Below, piece after piece: positions 8,348 to 18,300 of a stretch of DNA of 64,000 bases (positions are counted from its first letter, which is position 1; each line of letters begins with the position of its first letter). The notes under the pieces were generated by a model, which saw nothing but the letters and a program-made list of their open reading frames with translations, was not told where the DNA came from and did not search any database. This stretch comes from Azorhizobium sp943371865 (lineage in GTDB: Bacteria > Pseudomonadota > Alphaproteobacteria > Rhizobiales > Xanthobacteraceae), in assembly GCF_943371865.1 (NCBI RefSeq), contig NZ_CALRWL010000002.1:186001-250000 (forward strand). Reading direction: 5' to 3'. Made by a program: the position numbers and the translations under genes.

Positions 8348-8759
8348 CGAAAAATAAATACACAATATCAATTACTTAAAAAATTGGTGCGCCATCCTTT
8401 GGGTGCATCGACATGTCAATGTCCGCATAGGATATTGAAATTAGGTCTATAATTTGGGGTTTTACCCGCCGATAGTTTGGGGCGGGATAGGAAAACCAGC
8501 AGAAGCGGGCATCTACTGGATTGGCTCGCCCGACAAAAAGTAAGCCCGCTGCGATTCCCGCAGCGGGCTTTTTTCATTGCCGGCGAGCGCCGGTGAGAGG
8601 GGGTAGAGATGGCGAGGTGCTCCAACACAGCGGTGCGCGGAAGCTGCCGCCCGGAGGACCCGGGAGCATACCCCTTCAGTAGCTTACGGGCCGCTTCTGA
8701 CCCGGTGCCGATGTTCCAGCGCCTTTTCCGCGAACGTCAGCTTCGCGGCCCATTTCATT
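8348..8759. other. non-coding stretch between tniQ and the ArsR regulator
   Basis: I see no gene here. An AT-rich run (about 8350-8385), two related stretches containing TTTGGGG (near 8450 and 8478), an inverted GATTGGCTCGC copy and a strong terminator hairpin (8544-8574) are present. The terminator faces right but no recognisable plus-strand gene precedes it, so it may end a small RNA or be left over from a displaced gene. Confidence 0.5.
8544..8574 (+). terminator. strong intrinsic terminator without an obvious gene
   Basis: GCCCGCTGC (8544-8552) and GCAGCGGGC (8560-8568) form a perfect 9-bp stem with a 7-nt loop and are followed by six T. Confidence 0.8.
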
Positions 8760-9473
8760 CTATCCGGCACAGGTAATCCCGAACGTCGCCTTGAGGGCGA
8801 TGTGGCCTTTCGGCGTGATCTCCAGCGCGCGGTTCGCCACCCGACGCCGCACCCAATTTTGTTCGAGAGCGTGCGTGCAAATCGCGGCCCCCAGAACGCC
8901 GGCAATATGTGGCCGCCGCTCGCTCCAATCCAGGCAGGGTCGGCAGAATGGTCGAGAGGAGGGTTTGCCGGCATCGGGCTTCAGGATGCCCATGTCGCGC
9001 ATCCATGTGCGGCCCGTTTCGGTCAACAGGGCGCCGTCGCCGTCGATCTCTACAGCTCCGCGCGCTTGCAGAGCATCCGCAATGTCAACGCCGAGTTGCC
9101 CTGCAAGGTGATCGTAGCACGTCCTTGCGGCGCGCATTGCAGGATCCCGTGGACCTGTTCGGGCAAGTGGGCGCGCCTGAAGCCCCCCTGCGATCTGCAT
9201 GATGCCTTCGATCATATGTGCAACAGCCGGGCTCGCTAGCCGGTGATACCGATGACGACCCTGCTTCTCGACCACGATCAGGCCAACGACGATCAACCGC
9301 GCCAGATGGCTGCTGGCGGTTTGCGGGGTGATCGCGGCGACTTTGGCGAGTTCGCTCGCCGTCAATGCGCGACCGTCCATCAGGGCCGTGAGCATGGCGG
9401 CCCGTGCGGGCTCGCCGACCGCCGCCGTGACTTCCGCCATTCCGTTCGCTGTCACTATCTGCCAGCCTTTCAT
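8760..9473 (-). CDS. ArsR-type winged-helix transcriptional regulator
   Basis: A 237-residue regulator. The N-terminal 95 residues are an ArsR-type winged helix: ARAAMLTALMDG, the recognition helix region ITPQTASSHLARL, and a GRHRYHRLA wing. The C-terminal ~140 residues are an extension seen in ArsR proteins that do not sense metals, with a CRPC pair and two further cysteines that could bind metal or an effector. An alternative start MAEVTAAV lies 11 codons in. It is divergent from the MFS transporter gene, and a perfect 10-bp inverted repeat lies between them, so it most likely represses itself and the transporter. Confidence 0.8.
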   Translation of the reverse strand: MKGWQIVTANGMAEVTAAVGEPARAAMLTALMDGRALTASELAKVAAITPQTASSHLARLIVVGLIVVEKQGRHRYHRLASPAVAHMIEGIMQIAGGLQARPLARTGPRDPAMRAARTCYDHLAGQLGVDIADALQARGAVEIDGDGALLTETGRTWMRDMGILKPDAGKPSSRPFCRPCLDWSERRPHIAGVLGAAICTHALEQNWVRRRVANRALEITPKGHIALKATFGITCAG

Positions 9474-9540
9474 TGATCTCCAGCATAGCGCCGCGCTGGT
9501 CGCATTGCTTCGGCCTCGGTCGAAGCATCGGCCGCGGATT

Positions 9541-9564
9541 TGTTGCGATCAACGGATCGCAACA
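9541..9564. promoter_or_regulatory. perfect palindromic operator between arsR-type gene and MFS gene
   Basis: TGTTGCGATC (9541-9550) and GATCGCAACA (9555-9564) are exact inverted repeats around AACG. The site lies 13 bp before the transporter ATG and 68 bp before the regulator start, as expected for the operator of a divergent repressor. Confidence 0.75.
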
Positions 9565-9576
9565 TCGGGATCATTC

Positions 9577-10845
9577 ATGACACCATCATCATTCTTCACG
9601 CCGCGACCGTTCTTCGGCTGGCACGTGGTCTCGGCGACGTTCGTTCTCGCCGTCTTTGGCTGGGGCGTCGGCTTCTATGGTCCGCCCGTCTTTCTCTATG
9701 CGGTCGTTGCCCGCACAGGCTGGCCCGTGCCGATCGTATCGGCGGCTGTCACAACGCATTTCCTGGTCGGTGCCATCGTCGTCGCCAATTTGCCGAAACT
9801 TTATCGCTGGGTCGGCGTGGCGCAGGCGACCGTCATGGGTGCGCTGCTGCTGGCGCTCGGAACGCTCGGTTGGGCGTTGGCGCAGCAGCATTGGCAGCTT
9901 TTCCTTGCTGCCTTTGCGAGTGGTGCAGGTTGGGTTGCCATGGGAGCCGCAGCCGTGAACGCCCTGATCGCACCGTGGTTCACGCAAAGACGTCCAGCGG
10001 CATTGAGCATGGCCTATAACGGCGCCAGCCTTGGAGGCGTCATCTTCTCGCCCCTGTGGATCATGCTCATCGCGACCATCGGTTTTAAATTCGCAGCACT
10101 GTCGGTCGGCGGCGTGATGGTGCTGGTGGTCGTCATACTCTCAGTCTGGGTATTCTCGAAAACGCCCGAAGGTCTGAGACAGGTGGCCGATGGCGGGCTT
10201 GCGCCGCCGCTGACAGGACGAACCGCGCCGATTTTGCCTGCGCGGGGGTCGCTTTGGCGAGATCGCCAGTTCCTGACGCTTGCGGGGGGCATGATGCTCG
10301 GCCTCTTCGCGCAGATCGGCCTGTTGGCGCACCTGTTTTCGCTGCTGGTGCCGGTCTTGGGCGAGCGAATGACGGGCTTTGCCATGGGCGCGGCGACACT
10401 GGCAGCCATTGTGGGCCGGTCGGCGGTGGGCTGGCTGATGCCCCCATCCGCCGACTGGCGCATCGTCGCGTGCCTGAGTTATGGCGTGCAACTGCTCGGG
10501 TCGCTCCTGCTCGTCGTCGCGGCTGCCGCGGGTAGCAATATGTGCCTGATCCTGGGAGTTTCGCTGTTCGGACTGGGAATTGGCAATGCGACCTCTCTGC
10601 CACCGCTGATCGCCCAGAAGGAGTTCGCTCCACCGGATGCGGCACGGGTCGTTCCCCTGATCGTCGCCATTGGACAGGGCGGCTACGCCTTTGCGCCCGC
10701 CATTTTCGGCTTCCTCCGGTCAGACATTTTCCATGTGGGAATGAACGTTGGAGACCACGGCCTTGCAATCTTCGCGGCCGCAGCAGCGGTGCAGCTGGCA
10801 GCGATTGGCTGCTTCCTCGCCGGGCGTGGTGCGACAAGTGGATAG
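9577..10845 (+). CDS. MFS transporter
   Basis: A 422-residue integral membrane protein with about 12 hydrophobic segments in the 6+6 arrangement of the major facilitator superfamily and a polar central loop (VFSKTPEGLRQVADGG). The ATG at 9577 is chosen because the first transmembrane helix follows directly (FFGWHVVSATFVLAVFGWG) and because upstream in-frame sequence overlaps the divergent regulator. The pattern resembles the monocarboxylate/oxalate-type branch of the MFS (FGWGVGFYGPPVFL), but the substrate is unknown. Expression is probably controlled by the adjacent ArsR-type repressor. Confidence 0.85.
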   Translation: MTPSSFFTPRPFFGWHVVSATFVLAVFGWGVGFYGPPVFLYAVVARTGWPVPIVSAAVTTHFLVGAIVVANLPKLYRWVGVAQATVMGALLLALGTLGWALAQQHWQLFLAAFASGAGWVAMGAAAVNALIAPWFTQRRPAALSMAYNGASLGGVIFSPLWIMLIATIGFKFAALSVGGVMVLVVVILSVWVFSKTPEGLRQVADGGLAPPLTGRTAPILPARGSLWRDRQFLTLAGGMMLGLFAQIGLLAHLFSLLVPVLGERMTGFAMGAATLAAIVGRSAVGWLMPPSADWRIVACLSYGVQLLGSLLLVVAAAAGSNMCLILGVSLFGLGIGNATSLPPLIAQKEFAPPDAARVVPLIVAIGQGGYAFAPAIFGFLRSDIFHVGMNVGDHGLAIFAAAAAVQLAAIGCFLAGRGATSG

Positions 10846-11240
10846 AGCTGTTTGCCTCGCTTGCGGCGCGGCGAACGTCTGGAATGTCCTGCTTAGCCGA
10901 CGTGCTCGAAGGTCGTTCGTCATGGCAGCTTCTGACGCATACCTGCTCCTCGAGTGCCCTCTCAGCGACGTCCGCTTTGCGCCACCATTTCGGACCTTCA
11001 GGCTCTAATCAACGCTGCCCAAAAGCGGACAGATCTAACCACAAATATCACAACAACGCCCGAACGTAACTTACCCGGCGAATCGGCGTTCATCGGACAC
11101 GCTCGAGATTTTCACTGAGACACTCCAAAGCACGGAGGAAGCTCGACCCGGCCGAAGATCTCCATTTGCCACCTAAACGCACAAAGCGGCAAGTTATTGC
11201 CGGGCGTGTCTGGCGCCGCGCAAACCCTATTCACTTTGCC
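10846..11240. other. non-coding stretch with repeat fragments
   Basis: No gene is visible. Near 10970-11030 there are GTCCGCTTT and AAAAGCGGACA sequences like those in the interspersed hairpin repeats at 26800 and 32518. The stem CGGCAA (11187-11192)/TTGCCG (11197-11202) just beyond the NACHT gene stop could help end its transcript. Confidence 0.45.
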
Positions 11241-14200
11241 TTAGCGCCGAGCTGGCTTTGTCAGCGACGGTCCGCGCGGCTTCGACGAACGCCTGCTTAA
11301 CTTCTCTCGCACGCTAGGGCGCGGCCAGCCCAACTCAAACAGCATAATGGCAGCTGGAGAATTCTCACCGGCGGTGAGCTTAGTCAGATGATCTTGGCAT
11401 TTACTGTCACCTTGGCACACACCACGCACGCAATATGCAAATTTTAAAGGAACATAGTCGAGCGGCTCTACAGCTTCCGCCAGGGCGATGAATGGTGAGT
11501 CTGCTGGGCTTGTATAGCCCTCATGCTCCCATACCCACACATCCAGCAGCAGAAGCCAAGCTGCGAAATCAAGATCCTCTTGGGTAGCAGATCTGACCAG
11601 AACGCGTTCTACGAGCTCATTCCAAGCAGATTCGTTAAAGTAATTTGATAACGCGGACGGCACATAATCCGACAAGGTGTATTTCAGGGCGAGCGCCCAA
11701 TGAGATATTGAATGAAAATCAATATATGACGAAATATGCGGGATTATAAATTGATCATATACATTCGAATCCAATATCATACGCCAGAAACTAGAATCAT
11801 CCGACCCCATTTTCTCAGCAAACGACCTACGTATCAACTCCAACTCGCGAGCATGGGCATCCTCGATAGATCTGCGAGGTTTGAATTCCAATAGAGACCC
11901 AAGCTTGGAATTTCGCCCGACCTGCTCCTCGAGAGACGCCCGCATGCGGTCATTCATAATCGGCCCATTGTTACGCCTTTTACCTGTCTGATCGAAAAGA
12001 CCATTCATGAACGGGGATAGAACCGAATATAGCGATCTGGCTTTACTACGGCGAGAACGGTCGACAAAAGTGTTGCGCAGCGCTACCATCACCTGCGGCG
12101 GCAAGAAGGCTTTGGGAAGCGCAATAGCGATCAAATTAGCTAGATGGTCGGTATGTGGACCATAGCCAGAAGTCCCCAACATAATGAGTTCACGGGCAAG
12201 CAAGCGGCCAGGCACTCCGTCACTATCTAGCAATATCGAGATACCCAAGCCTGCCGCGGCGGCAACATTTCCTTCCGGGCTTTCAATAGCCCACACATCG
12301 TTGACCGCGGCCGCATCTTTCCAATTCGGGATCCGCCCCTGATCATCCTCATTCAGGATCAGTCGAGCGTAAGCCGTATAAACGTCTGCTTCGAGACTTC
12401 GATGAGATGCCAGAGCAAGCTTATCATACGCCAAGGGGGTAAGCCGTACAGCCAAGCGAGTGAGTGCGAGTGCCAGAATTTCCCGTGAAGCAAGGCACGG
12501 CAGCAGACTGCCAAATGCGCTATCCGCGACCGCCGCGTTATCGGTATGTTTGGCGATCCACGCCTTAAGGGCCTCCTGAACGGTGCGGAGATCATCGATC
12601 TCATCTGTGCGAACGAGGGCGCGAAGAGCATGTGTCACGATCGCATGCGCTTCCTCTTCGGCGGGTTCAATTCCGTCACGCAATAGCCCGATCAAAAGAA
12701 GAGAGCTGTCACGACGTTCTTGAAACGCCTCCGCATTGAGCATCTTTTCAACAAAAAACTTCTGCCCCATTGTCGACCTAAGGCTGGCAACCAGCAAGCG
12801 AACTACTTCCCGCCATCTTAGATTATTAAGATCTCCGCCAAGTTCTTCCCAAATTGATTGAGCGCCGCCTATTTCTCCGAAACTCGTCAGGTGAGTTGCG
12901 CATAAATACTCCTGAAACGTGAGGTGGATGAAGCTGTAGAGACCATCGCCCGCTTCAATTAGAAGCCCAGCGCCGCTTCGGATAAACTCGAGAAAAATTT
13001 CCGCCTGATCTTCCGGAGGCTCGCTACCAGGCTGCGACGATTCATTGTTTTCAATATAATTTGTCAAAAATTTTAACAACTCAGATCGAGGCGCTACAGC
13101 ACGTCCTCGTTCTGAAATACTCCTTCGATGCATCCAGTATGCAATAGCCTCAACTCGCAGTCTATTCCGTCGCTCTATGCGCCCCTTGGCAAGCTCCTCA
13201 TCTCTCTTCTTTGCTTTGTGCCATGTATTAAGTAGAGTTTCCGTGCACTTTTGATACAAAACTACTCTTTGATCTGGAAGAACAGCATCGATTCGGTGGA
13301 CAAGAGAAACTATTGTTAGAAGAAGAGGATTTCTAGCCAAATCTCTTATAGATTCGTTATCTGGATTGCTTATTACACGAACTAGATCTGAAACGTTCTG
13401 ATCTCTTTCATCGCCGCCATCGATACGAGCAGCATACCAGTCGGAAATAAATCGCTCAATTTCTGGTGTCTTAAGTTTTGCAATTCTGAAATGAGCATAA
13501 GATTCGTCGAATCTTACCTCTGCTTCGTAACCGAAAATCCGGGAGGTTACAATAACAGTATTTGACGGATAATTTTGATTGAACGACTCTATCCTTTTTC
13601 TAATGGTCGACTTGAACCCAGAACCAGGAAGTTCGTCAAGTCCGTCAAATAGCAAAATTGCCTTGCCGCTCTCAAGATAAAATTCAAGAAAGTCCTTATC
13701 AAAGGCGTCTATACTAAAGTCGGCCCTCGTCACTTCAACGATATAATCGAGGATAGACAAATTTGTCCTATCCTTAATCTCGTCAGCATAGCGGCGAAGG
13801 GTAATTACTAACGTCAATCTATCATCTGCAGCTGCTTTGCATCTCCGTTGCAGCGGCTCACTTATCCCAGCTAAGGCGAGGAAGGCCATTAGAGTGGATT
13901 TTCCCGAACCTGGGTCTCCAAGAATGACAGTACGCGCGCCGGGTGATGCGAAAAGGAGTGGGTTGACTCGCGGTGTATCCTCACTCTCGCTAGGCGCTCT
14001 CTCTTGAACAACTGAGAGTGGGATATAAATGTTCTCGAGAGGAATTCGCCTCGATGCCTCTTCTTTGTACACGGACATCCCGACGAACTCGATACGACCG
14101 AGCCTAGTTTTAAGAATTGAATCGTACTGAGATCTTATTTCTTGAATTGTCTTTCTTTTTGATGATCCGTGAATTACCAATGATGGATAATAATATAAGC

Positions 14201-14711
14201 AAAGATGGGGAGTTTGCAGAAATAGACTTTGTATTTTACTATGACCAAAATGTTCTATTTCAAAATGATTCTCATATTCACCGCGCAACGCTTCGAGCCA
14301 CGCCACATCTCCGCGACCGTTTCTCCTAGCTGAATTTGTAAGATCGCCAGGAGTGACAATTACATATTTTTCTAGTGCGATATCTTTGGACCCCTTCGCC
14401 GTACGTTCTATTGAATTCTTTATTTCGCGGCGATGGTCGTCGGATAGCGGAGATCTGAAAAACTTATATTGGAATCCGATTGATTTTTTTCCCTGAGATG
14501 GCCTAGAAAAGCTGTCAAGCCCTTCATAGTCGCCTGACGCATCGTCAAAAAGATTGAACTCCCGACCATTTCGCTTCGCATCTTGAAATAGTAGCAGCCC
14601 CACAATCCTGGCAAACTCTTTCGCTCCCTCAGTGCCGGATGGAAGGATAGCGCTAAGCGGCGGAACTGCAGGAAGACGCCGTGCATTGGAGGGCATGTGT
14701 TGTGGGTCCAT
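11241..14711 (-). CDS. nuclease-NACHT STAND NTPase, predicted anti-phage protein
   Basis: A protein of about 1156 residues. The first ~185 residues look like a restriction-endonuclease-type domain: an acidic cluster (FDDASGDYEGLDSF) followed by a GFQYKFF strand (Q-x-K). A NACHT ATPase follows, with Walker A GDPGSGKS and Walker B LLFDGLDELP about 85 residues later, then ~700 helical residues likely to sense a target. Bacterial NACHT and Avs proteins with this order sense phage components and release a nuclease; the function here is inferred. Start choice is uncertain: ATG 14711 is used, TTG 14726 (after AGG) or ATG 14696 are possible. The upstream half is clearly more AT-rich than neighbouring genes, a sign of transfer. 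It stands alone with no partner on its strand. Confidence 0.78.
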   Translation of the reverse strand: MDPQHMPSNARRLPAVPPLSAILPSGTEGAKEFARIVGLLLFQDAKRNGREFNLFDDASGDYEGLDSFSRPSQGKKSIGFQYKFFRSPLSDDHRREIKNSIERTAKGSKDIALEKYVIVTPGDLTNSARRNGRGDVAWLEALRGEYENHFEIEHFGHSKIQSLFLQTPHLCLYYYPSLVIHGSSKRKTIQEIRSQYDSILKTRLGRIEFVGMSVYKEEASRRIPLENIYIPLSVVQERAPSESEDTPRVNPLLFASPGARTVILGDPGSGKSTLMAFLALAGISEPLQRRCKAAADDRLTLVITLRRYADEIKDRTNLSILDYIVEVTRADFSIDAFDKDFLEFYLESGKAILLFDGLDELPGSGFKSTIRKRIESFNQNYPSNTVIVTSRIFGYEAEVRFDESYAHFRIAKLKTPEIERFISDWYAARIDGGDERDQNVSDLVRVISNPDNESIRDLARNPLLLTIVSLVHRIDAVLPDQRVVLYQKCTETLLNTWHKAKKRDEELAKGRIERRNRLRVEAIAYWMHRRSISERGRAVAPRSELLKFLTNYIENNESSQPGSEPPEDQAEIFLEFIRSGAGLLIEAGDGLYSFIHLTFQEYLCATHLTSFGEIGGAQSIWEELGGDLNNLRWREVVRLLVASLRSTMGQKFFVEKMLNAEAFQERRDSSLLLIGLLRDGIEPAEEEAHAIVTHALRALVRTDEIDDLRTVQEALKAWIAKHTDNAAVADSAFGSLLPCLASREILALALTRLAVRLTPLAYDKLALASHRSLEADVYTAYARLILNEDDQGRIPNWKDAAAVNDVWAIESPEGNVAAAAGLGISILLDSDGVPGRLLARELIMLGTSGYGPHTDHLANLIAIALPKAFLPPQVMVALRNTFVDRSRRSKARSLYSVLSPFMNGLFDQTGKRRNNGPIMNDRMRASLEEQVGRNSKLGSLLEFKPRRSIEDAHARELELIRRSFAEKMGSDDSSFWRMILDSNVYDQFIIPHISSYIDFHSISHWALALKYTLSDYVPSALSNYFNESAWNELVERVLVRSATQEDLDFAAWLLLLDVWVWEHEGYTSPADSPFIALAEAVEPLDYVPLKFAYCVRGVCQGDSKCQDHLTKLTAGENSPAAIMLFELGWPRPSVREKLSRRSSKPRGPSLTKPARR

Positions 14712-15303
14712 TACAAATGGTAGCAATAACCTGCCACGAAAAATCCGATCACCAAAATCGGCGAGTTTGTGGGAAACGTCAATTTCGATCTACAGCCGCC
14801 CCCCCGCTCGATCGATTTTCGCCACTAATTATGATTGAACGCCCGGCCATCGTTCGTCCGATGCCATTATGACCGCCTCCGATATTTAGGTCGTAGACCG
14901 TGCTGGGTCGCGTCTTCCGGCGCATCGTGCTGCGTGCCTATCACAAGCGCTGTGCATCAGCGGCTTGCAGCTCATCAATGGTGGCGTCCGGGCCAAGGTC
15001 GCACTGTGCACATTCAGCCCGCTCAGGCGAACGCCCGGGTTGGCGGGTATCGGCACTCGCGTAGCTGGCGGAACGTACGCTATAAACGTTCGGCGCTTGG
15101 TGGCAGCCGGTCTGACATCGGCCCCATACCGGGCGTTCAGGCATGCACTTGGGAGGGTTTGCCTTTGGCGCATTGCTCGAGGGTCCCTTGCGTTATTTCG
15201 ATCGGATCAGTTGAGAGCGCACTCCGAATGCAGGTCCGCTCCGACCACGTGTTTTGCAATCGCCATCCGCCTTCGCCGCCACCTTCCACCTCTAAGCAAA
15301 CTG
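14712..15303. other. non-coding stretch upstream of the NACHT gene
   Basis: About 590 bp with no gene I can support. Open frames exist on both strands but show no recognisable domain or ribosome binding site. It must hold the promoter of the leftward NACHT gene and the 3' flank of the autotransporter gene. Confidence 0.4.
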
Positions 15304-18300
15304 TCAGAACTTGATCGAGATGCGTCCGTCGATGGCGTTGTCCTGAGAGGCCCCCGCGAGCTGGCCGGCATAGTGGAGGCCGACGGTGACGTTCGGCGTC
15401 GCCATGAAGTCGAAGCCGACGCCGACGAGCGCTGCGTTGCGGGCGATCGGCGTTCCGGTCTCCTGGAACGCCGATCCGCCCGCCTTGAACGAGAGGGTCG
15501 AGACCGGCGTCGTGTCGCCGAAGGCATATTGCCAGCCGAGGCTGGCAGACGCCGTCAGCGTTCCGCCATTGATGGCAAAGCCCTTGGCGGCGCGCAGGCC
15601 GAGCGTCGTGAACGTGTTGTCCTGGGTCGAGGAGCCGCTCTGGAGTGCCGCCGCGCCGCCGGTCTCGCTCATCGCATCGGTGTGGAGGCTGACATAGGCG
15701 ACACTGGCGAACAGCTCGAGATCCGCATAGGGCGTCGCAATGCCGTAACCCGTCTCGGCGAAGACCTGCGTGGTGCCGGCGTCGTAGGACGACGAGAGGG
15801 CCTGCGAGAAGCCTTGGAAGGCGACCTGGCGGTTCACGGACAGGTCGTGCCACGTGTAGCTCGCGCCGAGGCGCAGGCCGAGCGCACCGAACTTGGCGCC
15901 GCCATAGAGCGCGACGTCGTAATTGTCGCTTTCGCCGGACGACGACAGCGACCCCGCCCTGAACTGCGACTGGGAATAGCCGGCGGCTAGGCCGATGCGG
16001 GCGTTGTCGCCGATCGGGTTGTCGAGACCGGCGACGAAGCCGCCGATCGAGCGGGAGACGTCGGCGACGCCGGCGCTGCCCTCACCGTTGCCCCAGCTGC
16101 CATAGGCCTGGGTCCAGACGGTCGGGAGAAGACCAGGCATGAGCGCAGCTGTCTTGGGGCCGGCGCCTGGCGCCGCCGCGGTAGCGAAGGCCTGACGCAG
16201 GCGGCCGGTGACGGCATCGCGAAGGTAGACGGATTGAGCCTGGAGCACCGTGTCGATGGACGGATAGATCCCGCCTGACAGAGCCGCGAAGGCCGCTGGC
16301 GCCGTCGAGGCGTTTAGCGAGACGACGGCGTTCACCAGCGGGCCGGTCGCCGGAATAGTGTCGAGGGCGGCGGCGACGGCCGCCTGATTGGCATTCTGTG
16401 CGACCGAGGCGAGTGGCACGCTGCTGCGGGTGCTGATGAGCGAGATGCCGTTGGGACCATAGACGAGCGCGGCGTCGAGGAAGGGATAGTTCGTGCCGAA
16501 CGGATCGTTGATCGACGTGAACTGGCCGCTGACGCCGCCGCTCGCCGTCAGGATGCTGAAGGTGTTGAGGCCGACGACGACGCCGGACCCGACCGAGACT
16601 TGCACGGCGCCGCCGTTGATTGCGGCCGTACCGCTGGCCTGGATGAGATCGCTCGCCCCACCGGCATTGATCTGCACCGCATAGGCGGAGCCTGGCTGGA
16701 AGACGACGTTGCCGCCGACATGCAGCGTGCCGATCGAGTTGCCCGGAGCGACCACGCCGCCGTTCAGCATCACGAGGTCGCGGCCGATGGTGCCGTTGCC
16801 GGTGACGAGGCCGGAATTGAGAACGGACCCGCCGACCGTGCCGTTGTCGGCGAGCCAGCCCTGGTTAACGACCGAACCGCCGATCGAGCCGGTGTTCTGG
16901 ATCGTGCCGCCATTGATCACACTGCCGGCGACCGAGCCGGTGAGGATCAGGGCGGCGCCGGATTGGACCGCCGTGCCGCCGGTGTAGGTGTTGGCGCCGC
17001 TCAGGGTCTCGGTGCCGCCGGAGATGATGAGGCCGCCGCCGGCACCACCCGCGTAGCCGCCGTCGGCGAGCACGCCCGAATAGGTGCCGGAGGCCGCCGT
17101 AAGCGTCAGGGTCTGGCCGCCGAGCGACACGAGGCCGCTGCCGGAGAGGGTCGTGATCGAAGCGCCGTTGGTCGTCAGGCCGGCCGTGCCGGGCACGATG
17201 CCGGTGCCGGAGATGTCGAACACGCCGTTGTTCACGACGCCGGCCGACTGGGCGACGCTGCCGGGCCCAACCAGACCGAGCCAACCGCCCTGATTGATGG
17301 TGGTCGTTCCGGTAAAGGTGTTCGCCGCGCTAAGCTTCGCCTGCCCGCCCTGCGTCACGACCACGCCGCCAGCGCCGGAGATCACGCCCGCCATGCCGAA
17401 CTGGCCGGCGTTGCCCGTGCTCGCGCCGACGGTAAAGGGCGCGGCGCTCGTCGCCACGGCATCCTGGTCGGTCACGAAGAAGGAGGTGATGCCGGTCTGA
17501 TTGTTCGCGAGATCGTACATCACCGCGTTCCCCATGAAGAACCCGATGCCGAGGATGGTTCGGACGCTGGTACTGTCGGTGGTATAATTGATGATATTCG
17601 GTCCGGAGGCTGCGCCGTTCACCGTTTGCAGGACGGCGCCGCTCTGCGGATTGCTGACCACCATCGACGATACGGCCGACAGAGCGGAGGCCGCAACCGA
17701 CGGATTCACATATAGATTGTAGGTATTCGTTCCCGTATCGAGCAGCGTGGTCGCCGGATATTGATAGGATCCGGAATTATTCGATCCAACCACGTTGTAG
17801 TTGAACGTGATGGCGTAGAGCATGGCGCTGTTCGCCCTGGATGTCGGGAACGGCGCGCCGTTCGCGGACCATGCGAAGACCTGGTCGAACTGGGCCCGGA
17901 TCGAAGGCGTGAGGTTGAGTATGACGTGGGGGTTGCAGGCGCTGCCCTCCGACAGGCAGTTGGCGGCGATGACATATCCGGAGGTCGTCGCCTGGCCCAG
18001 GATCCCGCCGAAGACGATGCCGCCATATTTATCCGTCGTGGCGTTGGCCGCGCCGAATGTCCCCGAGGTCCCGTAGGCATCGCCCTGCACTTGGGTCTGC
18101 GGCGTGTAAGTCGAACCGTTGTACGTCACCGGGTAGATGACGTCGCCCATGAGGAAGCCGGGGCTCGCCGCCGTGACGGTCGCGACCGCCGGTCCGGTCA
18201 GGGTCTTGTAGAAGGAGATCTCGGGAACCGCGATGGCCGTCTCTAAAAAGCCGTGGGAGGGACCCGAGTCGCCGTAGGTGAAATAGAATGGGGTGCCAAC

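Noticed and set aside
8440..8575. Possible tRNA gene near the GCCCGCTGC hairpin
   Set aside because: No TTCGAAT-type T-loop, no cloverleaf arms and no CCA-compatible acceptor stem; the stem plus T run is a terminator.
14965..18246. Several long plus-strand open frames opposite the autotransporter gene
   Set aside because: They mirror the GC-rich repeat codons of the minus-strand autotransporter, lack ribosome binding sites and known domains, while the minus-strand protein has a signal peptide, passenger and barrel.
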